Shown: one piece after another, positions 12,401 through 24,800 of the stretch
Numbering within the stretch: the first letter of the stretch is position 1
How the letters are laid out: each line of letters starts with the position of its first letter
Assembly: GCF_021134715.1 (NCBI RefSeq)
Contig: NC_060028.1
Span: 10,391,482 to 10,455,481 of the forward strand
Direction of reading: 5' to 3'
Length of the DNA stretch: 64,000 nt
DNA from: Daphnia pulex
Lineage: Eukaryota; Arthropoda; Branchiopoda; Diplostraca; Daphniidae
The notes under the pieces: generated by a model
What the model was told of the DNA's origin: nothing
The model's input: the letters and a program-made list of their open reading frames with translations, nothing else
Database searches by the model: none
Translations under genes and position numbers: made by a program

Positions 12401-13190
12401 CTGAGATACCTGAAATGATGCCTTCATAATTATTCGTTCTAAGTTCTAATTCTTAGTTTGCTTTTAATTCGAAAATGCTGGCCTCAGTCTAGCCTCTGAC
12501 AAGAAAGAAAGCTATGTCTGTGTCTGCACTGCCTTTACCAGCTTTTAACACTACAAAATGATTCACTCAAATTTAGAAAACTAAGACAAACATACCTGCC
12601 AAAATAGTATAATGTCAGCTGTGAAATGCACAAACTATTTCCTTGTAGGTTTTATCTTTGATTTCTAGTATTATTTGCTCTCCCAAAACACTTTTAAATG
12701 TTTCATGTGCCGTTCGCTAAATTTTAGTCTGCAATCTGGGATGACGGATGGTCCGGTTTGGTGCCAGATTGCGAAAATGAGTCGAAAATTGAAAAGTTTT
12801 CAACTCAATTTTTTTTTTTAATTCTGGAGTTGTTTATTGAATTTGTATTAAAAACCAAATATTCAATCAAAATGATTGGATTGAAAAAACTGAATAAAAT
12901 AAAACTGAATAAAATAAAACTGAATAAAATGAAACCGAATAACAAGATATTGGCAAAACTAGATTTGCATTTTGCAACGCTACACATAAGCAGAGCAACA
13001 CAATCCGAATTATGTGTTGTTTCACAAATGATTTGTCAAGCTCTACTTGATAACAGTAAAAAAGGGGACAATAAAACAATTGAACGAAATAACAATTTCT
13101 CGATGCCAAACAGACCAGTGCGTCAACGCACAGAGAATGGGGTAGAAAATTGGGCGAGTGTAACGAATGGCTAATATAGTAATAAAAAGC
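9470..13190. other. Long non-coding interval between cuticle genes
   Basis: About 3.7 kb without a supportable gene. It holds a short GT repeat near 11074-11088, a 15-bp minisatellite at 12886-12944 (listed separately) and scattered short frames lacking domains. Part of the right end is probably the 3' UTR of the 13.3-kb gene. Confidence 0.5.
12886..12944. repeat. 15-bp AT-rich minisatellite
   Basis: The unit AAACTGAATAAAATA is repeated nearly perfectly about three to four times and decays at the right end. The repeat holds several AATAAA strings on the plus strand. It creates a spurious plus-strand open frame with repeated LNKIK. Confidence 0.85.
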
Positions 13191-13266
13191 TTAATAACTG
13201 TATATGCATAAGTTATTCGGGTTAAAAAAACAAAAACAAGATCCAATGTTTAGTAGCGCAGTAGGT

Positions 13267-14725
13267 TTACCACCATCTTTCAGCCTCTCGACGTCTGCTT
13301 GGATTGACAATCCGGCGGACAACTCGCGGATTGGCGACACGGCGTCGGTTACGGAAGGCAGCTGGAATAGGCAAGGGCCCGTCCAATTCAAAAACGTCGT
13401 TGAAGTCAACATCGATAGGAGAGAACTGTTCGGGAGCTGCTGGTCTGGCTTCAACAGCCGGATTGGGAAATTCAACGATCCTGGCACGGGGTGACGCGTT
13501 GAATTTTTCGGGATTCGGGAGTTTTTCGGAGATGATACTGAGCAACGATTCATCAGGAGCGGATGGAAATTCAGTGGTGGCAACCAGCCGTTCCGGAGTA
13601 GCAACCAAACGTTCCGGAGTGGGGAGGGATTCAGCCGGAAGGAAAGGTTCGATGGATCGAGCTTTGGACGGAGCCGGAGGACCGGTTTTATATTGAGCGG
13701 AATATTTGGCAGGAAGTTCAATGGCCCTGGCTGGGGGTGGTGAAGGGTTAGGACGAGTATAAACCGCTTTTACTTCTCGGTTTACTTTATTGACCTCCTC
13801 CACTTTTTTGCTGTTTGTTTTAGCGACTTCTTGTTTGTTGGTTTTGGGTGATTCCTTCGGCTCGGTTTTGATTGTCTGTCGGTTAATTTTGACACCTTGA
13901 CTGGCCCTCAGAGCGGGATTGATGGACGCAATTGGCGTTCTCTTCTCTTTGACCACCGGGGTGAAATCCGGGAACCTGGCCTCACCTTCGTAACTGACTT
14001 TCATGATGTTGCCAGTCTCCGGAGACGATCTGTAATTGACAAGTTGAGTGCGGCCATCAGGTAAACTTACTCGGTAGGATCCGGTCACCACATCGCCGTC
14101 GCGTTTCTCTTGTTGCTCAAAATCATTGAACGAGTCTTGATCCTTGATGACGTAACCATAGGAATAGGATCGGGCGCTCTTCGGTCCTACAATCGATCTG
14201 GTTACTGGGCTCTGTGATCACAAAATGGATTAGAATTAAATTGTGATTAAATCTCGATGAGTGTTTATATACTTACAGTCGATCTCTTGGGCTCTTCTCG
14301 TTTGATCTCTACTCGTTTGACCTCTTCTTTCTGCTCAACTTTCACCACGGATGGTCGGGCCTGACGTTTGATCACTGGCTTGACGACCTCCTCTCTGACT
14401 TCTTCTTCTTCTTTGACCTCCTGGAATTTCCTGGATGGAGTAATGACAACCGGAGGAGAAGCCGGAGATTCTCTTTTAATGGTCGAGTACGGCCTGGCGA
14501 TGGGAATCTTGTATTCCGGATGGTATATCCTGATGGAAGGATAAGTGTTAGGACGCTGCTGGGATCGCTGGGTGTCGCCTGCGACGGATGCGATGGCCAG
14601 GAGGACGACAACAAATGCCGAGATCTATGCACCAAAATGGAGGAAAATGTAATTGTAAATCCATTGCAATCTTTTATTTTTTTTTGTGAAGGATGATTAA
14701 ACCAATAAATGGGAACTACCTTCAT
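13267..14725 (-). CDS. RR-type cuticle protein with charged and proline-rich arms
   Basis: Exons 14720-14725 (ATGAAG), 14277-14624 and 13267-14211 on the minus strand give about 432 residues. A signal peptide (ISAFVVVLLAIASVAG after MK) is followed by an arm rich in Glu, Lys, Val and Arg. The RR chitin-binding domain begins in exon 3 (about residues 130-200, with the core GSYRVSLPDGRTQLVNY). The C-terminal arm has a Lys/Thr/Asn-rich part, Pro-rich stretches, a duplicated TPERLVA unit and a basic tail rich in RRR ending ERWW. It is secreted and predicted to bind chitin in cuticle. Exon layout matches the gene at 7.5-9.4 kb, so they likely derive from one ancestor. The family is certain; the function of the arms is unknown. 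Confidence 0.92.
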
Positions 14726-14790
14726 TCTGGATGTGTTGGGTTAAGAAAGTCTGAAACTATTGTGACGATTGAACCGTGTCCACTGCGTCG

Positions 14791-14800
14791 CCTTATATAT
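14791..14800 (-). promoter_or_regulatory. TATA box of the 13.3-kb cuticle gene
   Basis: ATATATAAGG on the minus strand lies about 70 bp upstream of the ATG at 14725. No good TCAGT initiator is visible at the expected distance. Confidence 0.6.
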
Positions 14801-14809
14801 GCCTGGGTG

Positions 14810-17800
14810 ATGGGCCAATCCGGAATTGGGCGTTCCTAAGAGCACTTTATCCAAGTTATAACACGTGCTACAGGATAGAGCCTCTTGGTGAACTGGAATC
14901 GGGAGAGAAGGTAGGAAAAAAAAACGACATGGATGTTTAACAACTAAATAAGAAAAAACAAAAACTGGTTTTAATTATTTTCTCGTGTTTTTTTTTTTTC
15001 AATTCCGTCTAGTCGTCGTTCTTATCGCATTAAAGATTGGCCGGTGAAATGAGGAAGAATGACACTCTCCTCTCGGTCAGTAGCGTCCAATAAGAGTAGC
15101 GCATCACAGGTTGACTCCCTTTCACCTCGTGATGGAGTCTCTTCCGCGCTGCTCCTCTTCCACAGATAATCGAGAAGCGGTTTGGTATAGATAGTCGTTG
15201 GTTGGGATTCCGCGTTGCCCGTTTTTTTTGTTTCTTTCTAGGAGAAAGTGGGGAGAGAGAAAATGAACGTGGGGATCAGAAAAACAAATAATCTAAGGAG
15301 AAAATGAACTAAATCCGTCGCTGCTGTAGACGACAGGTTTTTTGGTTCTTTCTTATGTTAAGAAAAAGAAGTTATTTACCATATTATATCTATGTCATCT
15401 TCGCCTCTGGACGCGATAGGCCGGTTTGAAAGCTGCTGACTTTTGATCTGAAATCAAAAACCGAGATTTTTTTATTAAATTCAAAAGTGATCAACGAGTT
15501 GTTACTTCTGGTATTTCTTATCCGTGTGCGTTCGAAATCAAACGATTTTCACTTATAAAGACGGGACTGGATCGGCACGATCAATAACTTGCCTTGCATC
15601 CCAATAAATCATAACCACCAGGAATTTTCTTGGACATGTGTCTTGGCTTGTCAGCGCGGTGTCCCACATCCATTATTTCAATGGGAAATGAGGGTTGACT
15701 GATGGATAACAAATTCTACAGAGATGTATGGGAAAAAAATAAAACAGTTCCATTCAAACTGTCAAATGATTGTGTAATAAAACAGTCCCTATATGGTCCC
15801 GTATGGTCCCTATTTATATGTATCTTACTGGGCGATTATACCAAACACGTTGAAGCCGATTTGTCCTTTTTCTCAGTCGACTTTATGGTCTTTTTACGCC
15901 CGCACGATTCATGACTATCCAATGACCGCCGTCTCGGAAAGTGAAAACAAATTTATGCCAATATAATGAATTCCGAATCGAGCGAACGCCGCTGAATTCA
16001 ATATGAATAATGTATATATAAATCTGTGAGCAGTATAAAATCCCTTATTTGGTTGCATTATTCCTATATATATTTTCTGGGAAAGTTGATATTCATCATA
16101 ATTCCGTATAATAGTAACTGACTTTAGATTTCGTTATAGATGAGTGAGATTGAAGCCATTATATACAAAAAGGGGGTCTACATCTCATTTAATATCTTTA
16201 CAACTTGTGTGTCCGGCGAATGGCAGTTTTAGGGCAACGTCCTCGGGTGTGCGTCTTCCGCGACTTTCTATTGCAACATTAAAAAGATTTGGCTTTCTTT
16301 TTCTGTCGCTATAATACTAGATTATATTCTTATTAGTTATGTTATGTCTCATCTTGTGCGGACGTTGATGAATGTCAACATCAGAAACAACTTCGATTGC
16401 GCGTTTTCTTTCAAATATGTATACAGTATAAGATGTCATAATGTGATAAGAGTCTTTAGACATTCGACCGACTGAACGTTCACCCTCTATATGTGATGTC
16501 CTCATTTCCTTGTGCTCCGGTGACATAAAGGTGAAATAAAAACACGCCCCGTTGATCCGACGACGACGACAAAACGGTTTCTGGTTTTTCTTTTTTCATT
16601 AAACTATTTTAGAAACGTCAAGATTTTTCATAATTCCTAGTATAACTGCAAATGAATCGAATAACGTGAGTGAAAACCCCGAATAGTTTTGGCGCGATAG
16701 TCGAATGACCCAATAAGCTCCAAATGGTGAAATCGAAGAGGTCATTCGGATGAGTCAGCTAGCTCGGGTTATAATGAAGCCACTAAAGTGTATCATTTAA
16801 GGGAATGTTATCTCCCGGGTTTATATAGTGGCAAAACCTGAATTGACTCTAGAACAGCAAAACAACATCTTCTCTTTCTATATACAGTGAAAGCGCTCCT
16901 CTTCCATGTACCTCATTTCACGCTTTAAAATTCACCGTGTAAAGGCGGTTCGTTTTGACGGTAGATGTTATTCATTGCGGTTTGTTGTTTATTGCCAGAC
17001 GCGGAGAATTATTAGGCATTCCATATCAAGGTCAAGATCATTCCCTCCTCTTTTTACGTTACAGACGTATCATTGTCATTCTTATGTAACAATAGGCACG
17101 AGTTTTCACTTTCCAAAAAGGCCCAGCAGCCACAGCCCCTCCAAGCTTTTGAGTTTTTCCAGAGAAATCGAAAGGCTTTTGAAATATTATCCATTGTGTA
17201 TAGACCTAATATAAAATCGTGACTGTTTCTTTTTCCTTTCAATTATACTATGGGTCTTTTAATTGAAATGCTGAGCTCCTCCCAAAGTCCCCCTCCCCAT
17301 CCATCTTCCAAGGTCGACTCTAATAATTTCTGTCTCGTTAGAAGCATCCGTCATTCACCTGCTGCTCTCTGACTGGGGCAACTCAATTTCAGCGTGACAG
17401 GATTGACCCAATTCATTGCGGTGACCATCCCTCACATTTTAGTTTTGATTACGGCGGAATTTCTGTCGTCGAGTTCGTTGATTTGTAAAAAAGAAGAAAC
17501 CGGTCGCCGATTTGAGGTTTCCTTGTGAGCTGCACAATCAATAATAATCTCCGAATAAAAGAAAACTTTTTGGAAAATAAGAGAGTGTACATAATATCTA
17601 TGGTGTACGTAGAGAGCGCTAGAGAGAATATGTAAGAAGAAGGAAGGTGTGCAGTAATGTGCACGCAGATGCCACCTATTGCCGGAACCCACCAAACCGC
17701 TTGTTAATTACTGATTTGCAGCTTGCGGCCGTCACGATCCGGTGAAAGAATGGAATTCCACGACTCTCTGCTCGCGATATCTTATTATTATTTACCAGCA

Positions 17801-18850
17801 TGTACGTCGTTTCTTTCAAATGAGACGAGACTAAATAATCTCCGGTATTTATTCTACAAAGTTCGAAGTTTGTCGTCAAAAAAATTGACCCGTTTTGTTC
17901 AAATAGGAGGAGAAAGAGAGTCGCCTCTCTCTACAATAACAAGTCAAAGAAAAAACGGATTGGTGTTAGTGGTTTTAAGTGCATTTGACTCGCTGGCAAC
18001 TGGTGAAACTGCTCTCAAGGAAAGAGAAAGAGAGAGAGCGTTGGTCGGAGAAAGCGCAGAGCCTTTCTTTTGTTTGCCTTTTGGTAGAAAAAAAAAGTCA
18101 CATGCCATCTGCAGAGTACAACATCTCTCTGAAAATTCCATCAACTGGAAAATGGAACTCAAATGATACCGAGGGGACAGCGTTTTTTCCTCAAAACTTT
18201 CATTTTAATGTTTTCAAACCTTATTTTTGTTATAAAAATAATCCCATGATTCAATATGAAAATAAGCCGATTTGATGACTCGAGTCTTTTTTTTTTAAAC
18301 AACCTCAATCCACATTTAACCTGTCGGATGTAGAAGATGCGGTTGCAGTCAGACAGGTGTACGATGACACAGGTGAAAACGACTCATGGGCACTCATCCC
18401 TCTTGGCTTGTTTCTTATTTTCTTATCACTTTTTCTCTCTTTTCCCCCCACATCACTGGGGGCTTTTTGTTATTTGTGGGAAAAGCATTTTCACTTTTTA
18501 CGGGATTGAACACTGTGTGTGTGTGTGTGTATATTGTGAGTCGACTTTTGTGGCGTGTGTTTATGTTGCGGGCGTTATTCTTAGTCTTCTTCTACGTCGT
18601 AGTAGAAAAGAGCCGAGCGGAGAAAGTCAGCCGAGATAGTATAGCCGAGTGGTCCTGCATGAGCGTCCGGCAATTAATGAGTCGCGTCGTAAACCGGTCG
18701 AGGTGAAAGTGAACAATGGAATATCTACATCCCTCCCTAATACTGCTGGCCGCTGCCCCTTTGCGTGTATGTTTCTTTCGCCCCGCTGCTGCCGACGTAT
18801 AGTACGCTAGCTGTACCAGCAGCTGCTGTCAAAAGTGTGTAGCTGGGCAC
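14810..18850. other. Long non-coding interval
   Basis: About 4 kb without a supportable gene. TATA-like strings occur at about 15553 (TATAAAG) and 16034 (TATAAAA), but no coding exon with a family signature follows either. A GT repeat lies near 18512-18530 and a GA-rich patch near 18020-18042. The right end is the promoter region of the small secreted protein gene. Confidence 0.5.
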
Positions 18851-18861
18851 AGCAGCGGCTC

Positions 18862-18868
18862 TATATAA
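18862..18868 (+). promoter_or_regulatory. TATA box of the small secreted protein gene
   Basis: TATATAAG at about 18863 lies some 95 bp upstream of the ATG. A TCATTC initiator-like element is found near 18892-18897, at the expected spacing. Confidence 0.65.
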
Positions 18869-18956
18869 GAGCTAGTCCTCCCTGCAGAGCTCATTCATCG
18901 CTTATTTGCCGACAACCAACCCTCCCGAAAGGAAGTTTTTATCCCAATTCCACACA

Positions 18957-19474
18957 ATGAAGGTAAAAACTCAATTCTTTTTTAAAAAGAAAAGAAAAGT
19001 GACACAAGAATTGAATTATTTTTGTGAAGGTGATGATCATTTGCACAGTTGGATGTTTGATGATGTTGACCGTGGCTTCGATGCCGGTGGCTCAAAAATC
19101 GTCGCTCGATCACCTGATCATCCCTTACGAGGATTCTCCAGTCGACTATGGCGTCTTCGTTTCGGATCAAGGATCCCAATTCAAGGACGAACCGACAGTA
19201 AGTCAATCAAATTGCTATTTCCTGGTTAATATTTTGACGATGACGTGATTGTCGTACAAACTACTCATTATATATCTACTCCCGCGAAAAGGTCATCACC
19301 ACCTACAACGTCGGCACGTTCAGGCAAGGTGATTTCCTCACGGTGCCACTTGGAGCTTCGTACACGGTCGGCGGACCCGATCACCAGAATCGTTTGAAAA
19401 AAGGCATCGTCACCGGAACAAAGCGCTTCTCTCTGACCAATACCGCCGGATATCGACCCGGAATTGTCTTGTAA
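18957..19474 (+). CDS. Small secreted protein of unknown family, cuticle-gene architecture
   Basis: Three exons (18957-18962, 19030-19197, 19292-19474) encode about 118 residues. The first exon is just ATGAAG, and exon 2 supplies a hydrophobic signal peptide (VMIICTVGCLMMLTVAS). The mature chain has no cysteine. It is rich in Gly, Val, Thr and Asp and contains motifs such as YNVGTFRQGDFLTVPLGAS and KKGIVTGTKRF, ending in RPGIVL. I do not recognise a domain. The two-codon first exon, the signal peptide and the TATA promoter are the same as in the two larger RR genes in this window, which suggests an exoskeleton or epidermal secretion role (inference). An AATAAA lies at 19731-19736. Splice sites and frame are clean, so the gene is probably real. 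Confidence 0.82.
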
Positions 19475-19730
19475 TCTCTCTCTTGATGAAAACAAAAAGC
19501 TAAAGGAAAGATCCTTACGAACCTATCGGATTTCTAAACCCTGAATGTTTTTTTTTTGTATAGAGCTCATGTGTGTGTGTGCCCGAGTGTGTGTGTGTAT
19601 TTCCATTGTCTCAATCACGAAATCCCTCCTGTCAATGTCTTTTTTTTCCCCGCTCAGGTAAGCGATAAGGACATTGATTATTTCCATTGTAAAACTGCAC
19701 GAGCTCATTTGAACCTGCGATGTTGTCACA

Positions 19731-19736
19731 AATAAA
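19731..19736 (+). terminator. Poly(A) signal of the small secreted protein gene
   Basis: Canonical AATAAA about 260 bp after the stop codon at 19474, on the coding strand, with no other gene between. Confidence 0.6.
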
Positions 19737-19739
19737 AAG

Positions 19740-21455
19740 CAACTGAATTTCTTTTAATTATACGCGTACATTCAATTGCCTTCGTTCTCTGAATGAAATA
19801 ATTAGACACACCTGTATAATTAAAAGTAAACTTGAATCGCACGCAGAGGTTAGCTCTAACAATTATCCAAATTACATTATAATTGAATAACGTATTTAGA
19901 CATTTGTTGCATCGAGAACATTTTCTGTGCTGCTGTTGTTGTCTGCGGTGTGCAGATATCCGGTCAGATAATCCCGGGAGGTTCGTCTGAATGCCAAACA
20001 CATCCTGTGTGAGTGGGTGTGTTTATTTCTTCATTCCACCGCACAACATACACACATGCAACGCCGAAAATTCGTGATTAAATGAGATGGCACAGATGGC
20101 ACTAAATTTCTAAAGAAAAACCAAGGCTGTACTATACCAGTACATTATCAAGACACTTGCTCACGCGCCAGTCCCCCCCGACGATCAATAAATATAATGC
20201 GCGGTTGTGTATGTAGCCCCTGTGCACGGTCGCGCAACCAAACGCGCAGGTTTTTCCATCGCCCAGGCCGGCCAAATGAACGCAGTTTCAGTCACTCTCG
20301 AAACAGCTGTTCCGCATGGTCTGCGTCTATTGTACACAGCACACACTCTGCTCTGTTTTGCTGTGTCCACTTTCTGTGGATCGATTTCTACACATCTAGC
20401 GTGAAACAGTGGCCAGCAGAAAGCTCCCACAAGGTAAGAACAAACCTGGGTTTTGTTTTCTGTTTAACAACTAGGTTGAACAGCAACAGGAGATCTCTGA
20501 CGTTTCGTTTCAAAAAAGTTATTGCATCATTTACCTTGGATAGTTTTTAAAAAAAACCTGCAGGACGTTTGTTAATGGAACTTGACAGGACAAGGAAAGA
20601 AACCTTAGAGCAGTCCCCGAGTTGCTGGTATTTTAGTGACATTTTCTTTGTAACTTTTCTCCCCTCTCGGTCGTCAGCCTTCTGTGACGATGAGCAAGTC
20701 GAACGAGCAATTATATACGTCCGTCGTGCTGATGCGAGCATCAAAAGGCATGAGAAACGTCATGGTCGTCTATATGTGAAAGCTACTGACGAGTGTTAAC
20801 GTCCTGTATACAGTGGGCTGCGCATGGAGAGTTACGTGTCGGGAACGAAATCGAATCAACATCATCTGTTGAATCTTTCATGACTTTCTATACGTACACC
20901 CCTTTCACCAATCTCTAGCCTCGACTACCGATCAGATCTCAACGTTCTGAATGTTAAGACAATCGAGAATCCCATCATGACCACCGACACTCTCTCGTTT
21001 TCACTTTAATTTGACGGAGTAGAATAGTATTAGAGCTATGTGGAGTCGACAGATTACTTGAGTGAGTCGCCATGTTTAAGGATACACAGTACAAGGTTTT
21101 CAAGTTAATAGTGTTCTAATTATTATTTTAAACATCGCCTTCTTCTATCAGAAATAGTTCAACGCACATTTGATTTTAAGAATTATAGATCCTGTTTAGT
21201 TTTCCAATATTTGTTCTGATATCGATCGGAGATTGAATGTTTATGTGTTCGGAAAACTGATTGACTTTCCCTTTGTCTCTGTATCGAAGAAGACACCGAT
21301 CAACGTTTATTGACATTTTTTTCAGCTATTCACCTGAGTGAAGATAATCAGAACCTCAGGGAGAACTTTTGTGTAGTCGACCTTCAAAGGATTGCATCAA
21401 GGGCGATCACCCCAGCTTGTTTATAGACACAACAGAGTTCGTCGTGGTATACTGC
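19740..21455. other. Non-coding interval upstream of the amino-acid transporter
   Basis: About 1.7 kb without a recognised gene. A consensus donor (AAG/GTAAGA) near 20432 could end an alternative upstream non-coding exon of the transporter, but no partner can be proved. Otherwise I see nothing. Confidence 0.4.
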
Positions 21456-21459
21456 CTAG

Positions 21460-21485
21460 TATAAAAGACAACGAAGTTCATCAGT
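21460..21485 (+). promoter_or_regulatory. Core promoter of the amino-acid transporter (TATA + TCAGT)
   Basis: TATAAAAG at 21460-21467 is followed by a perfect TCAGT initiator at 21481-21485. This predicts a 5' leader of about 370 bases before the chosen ATG at 21856. Confidence 0.75.
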
Positions 21486-21605
21486 CAACTAGCTAACACA
21501 GCGGGACTAAGTTGTCTTATATTGTTCCACTCGATCGCAAAAGTTCTTCTTAGTGTCAGTTGACTGGCTTTACACACAGCTCTGTACCTTGTACTGGCTT
21601 TTATC

Positions 21606-21719
21606 ATGGCCAATTTGACGTGCGTGCCCTTTTCCTTTTCAGTCCAAATGAAATTGTTGGTCTTTATGACCCCCCTGATTTTATTTATTACCTTGCACAC
21701 ACGGTTATTACGGTACTAA
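21606..21719 (+). other. Upstream open reading frame in the transporter 5' leader
   Basis: An ATG in the predicted leader opens a 37-codon frame rich in Leu, Phe and Thr that ends before the main start. If the leader is unspliced, it could lower translation of the transporter. Amino-acid-responsive uORFs are known in vertebrate CAT-1 mRNA; here this is only inference. Confidence 0.35.
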
Positions 21720-21855
21720 CAGGATTGACCTTTTATTTTGTTTGTTTGCTTTTTTCAAAAGAGAGAATCAGCCGCCGTTGGAGGCGAACAACATATCAGC
21801 TGTCAGCGCTTCGGAACTTAATAACCCCATCGACGACACTACGAAAACGGAAGAA

Positions 21856-24800
21856 ATGGGCGGACTGCGCAACCGATTAATGTGCCGATTTGTCAGTTCG
21901 ACATGTTTCCAGATGAACCGACGCAAGACCCTGGGCGAGGATCTCATGGAAACTCCTCTGCGACGATGTCTCTCCACTCTCGACATCACAATGCTCGGTA
22001 ATTACGCATTCTAGTCGTATTCTAAGGATGTACATATTTGATGTTGAACGAGGACGAGGTGCCGGTGTGGCGGCAGGTCCTTTATGGTCAAAAAATTTTC
22101 TTTTTGCACTTTGCATCAAGTGTTAAGTTCAAATATTTTAGAATGTGATGGTTTACCAACAGACAAACTTTTGAGGTAAAAAACAAAAACATGCCTGATC
22201 TGCAGTCGTTCGACAAATGAGATTTTTAGTGAACCCTTACTGAGAAAAAACAAAATGGAGAGAGAAAACAGTTGCAGTCAACCGCATAGCTCAGGAATAA
22301 ATATACTCCGTGACCAGCCTACGCGCGTAACGATTTCTAATCAACCCCACCAAAAATTGTCCAAAAAGAAGAATAGAGATCAATTTTGGGTCCTACCTTT
22401 ATGCCTGGGAAATACAGCCAGGCATCTACAGTTGCTCCATCCATCCGCTGAAGAGTTGAATTACACCAGGCTACTGGATAGGGTAAAAAGGGTGTCCTCG
22501 TGAATACACCCACATTCACATGGGCGTACACGCGGGCATTTAAGGAAAGAGGAAAAAGAGAGATCCATAAGCCGATTGCATTCCAATGCAATGGGATGCT
22601 TTTTATCTAAAAAAAAAATAGAAAATGGGTTACGAAAGGATACTAACAGAAACAACCAGTCAGGAAAAATTGAAAATGTGACATTGGTTAAACCCCAATT
22701 TTTAATAAATGGGAGAATTTAAGGATTACATGTAGTACACTGCATTGATGAAGGTAATGCAGCATTAAAATATCTAGTAGGTCCCAGCTCCCAGGTCAAT
22801 AAAAGTAAAGGACGAAATCATTACCCAAGCGATGATTATGAGATTGTTGCTGCTGATGACAGAAGAAACTGAAGAAAAACTTGCATGTTGTGTAGTTATG
22901 ATGGCTGGCTCTTGCCCTGCTCTTGCCTCAAATCTGCAAAGAAGAAAAGGGTTACATATAGCACAAACAAACTGCCATGCATCGACAAGGGAATTGCATG
23001 ATGAATGCTAGTCAGGACTCAGGAACTAACACTTCAGTTTAACTCTTCTATAGCTTCCAAAATCATTCTATTCTATTTGTATTCTTAGTTTTATTTACCG
23101 GCTAAACACCATGAAGATTATCAAAAACAAAAAAATCTATGACAATGTAAATCTTGATCTCTCTGACAAAAGCAGACTGCAGACCATATACTTATCCAAT
23201 TTTCTTCTAAAGTTCTAATCAGCATGCCTTACTCGATATAAATGCAATTTGCAATTCTAATTTAATAATTTGTACCTCTGAAGGTTTAAACAGTTAAAAT
23301 GTTTCTGTTTTATCAAATTCGCATGAAGACAATCATTGGTTCTTTTTTCCTCACCCGTCCCCTTTTTTATTTTTAGCCGCCATCATGGATTTTTATTGCG
23401 CGGGTTTTTTAAAAAGAACTTGAGTTTAAGGGCGGGAGAGATAATGGGTTGGTTTATTTGGTTTATTCGTTCTCTTCCTTTCGCAAAAAGGTTTACAAAA
23501 CCTTTTTTGCATATTTCTACAAAAAGGAAAAAAGGACGAGAGTATAATAAATCATTTTCAATGTTATAATAATTTATCTGAATTCAATTAGGAATTGGGC
23601 ATATGGTGGGTGCCGGTATTTACGTCTTGACCGGAACCGTAGCTCACAATATGGCAGGTCCTGCCATCGTTTTGAGTTTCCTGATCGCTGGATTAGCATC
23701 CGTTCTGGCGGCATTATGTTACGCAGAGTTCGGAAGTCGAGTACCAAAGGCCGGATCCGCTTACGTCTACACTTACGTAACTATAGGAGAATTCTGGGCT
23801 TTCGTCATCGGCTGGAATATACTTCTCGAACACATGATAGGTAATATTACAAGGAACTTTGTGTCTGTGTCCTCTGTAACACCTGTTATTATTTACTCAG
23901 GTGCGGCGTCAGTAGCCAGAGCTTGGAGCGGTTACGTCGATGCTTTGACTGGCGGAGTTATAGCAAACGCTACAGCCGGAACTTTTGGTGAAATGCACAG
24001 TGGGATGCTGGCCAAGACTCCCGATTTCTTGGCCTTTGCCGTTTGCCTGGCCTATTGTGGTCTCTCCACATTGGGCGTTAAAGGATCATCCTACTTTAAC
24101 AGTTTCTTCACCATGGTCTGTTAGTCCTCCTCATTTATAAGTAACTTAAAAGCTATTATTAAATGTCTAACTATAATTAACAGGTGAATATCGGCGTGAT
24201 TGTCTTTGTGAGTGGATTCGGATTCTACTGGGCCGATTACCGCAACTGGACCGACTACGGAGGATTCGCACCGTTTGGCTTCTCCGGAATCTTGAGCGGA
24301 GCGGCCACTTGTTTCTACGCTTACGTCGGCTTCGACAGTATCGCCACATCGGGAGAAGAGGCCCGTGATCCAACTTTCTCCATCCCGGTGGCAACTTTCG
24401 TTTCGATGAGCGTCGTTTCCCTGGGTTACATTTGCGTTTCGGCCGCTCTCACCCTAATGGTGCCCTATACCCTCATCAACCCGACGGCGGCGTTGCCGGA
24501 CGCTTTCGCCTCTCACGGCATCACCTGGGCGCGGATCGTCATCAGCGTCGGGGCATTGGCCGGAATGACGACTTCACTATTTGGCTCGCTCTTTTCTCTT
24601 CCACGCGGAGTGTACGCCATGGCACAAGACGGTCTTCTCTTTAAAGTCTTCGCTCGAGTCAACGAGAAGACCCAGGTCCCGTTGATAACCATCGGCGTCT
24701 GCGGACTCTTTAGCGCTTTTGTAGCTCTCTTTTTCGATATTGAAAAACTGGTCGAATTCATGTCCATTGGCACTTTGATGGCCTACACCATCGTCTCGGC

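Noticed and set aside
12758-13174. 138-codon plus-strand frame
   Set aside because: Its core is the translated 15-bp minisatellite; the rest shows no domain and no splice partners.
17723-18166. 147-codon plus-strand frame
   Set aside because: Lacks a convincing ATG, includes a purine repeat read as Lys-Glu-Arg, and has no family features.
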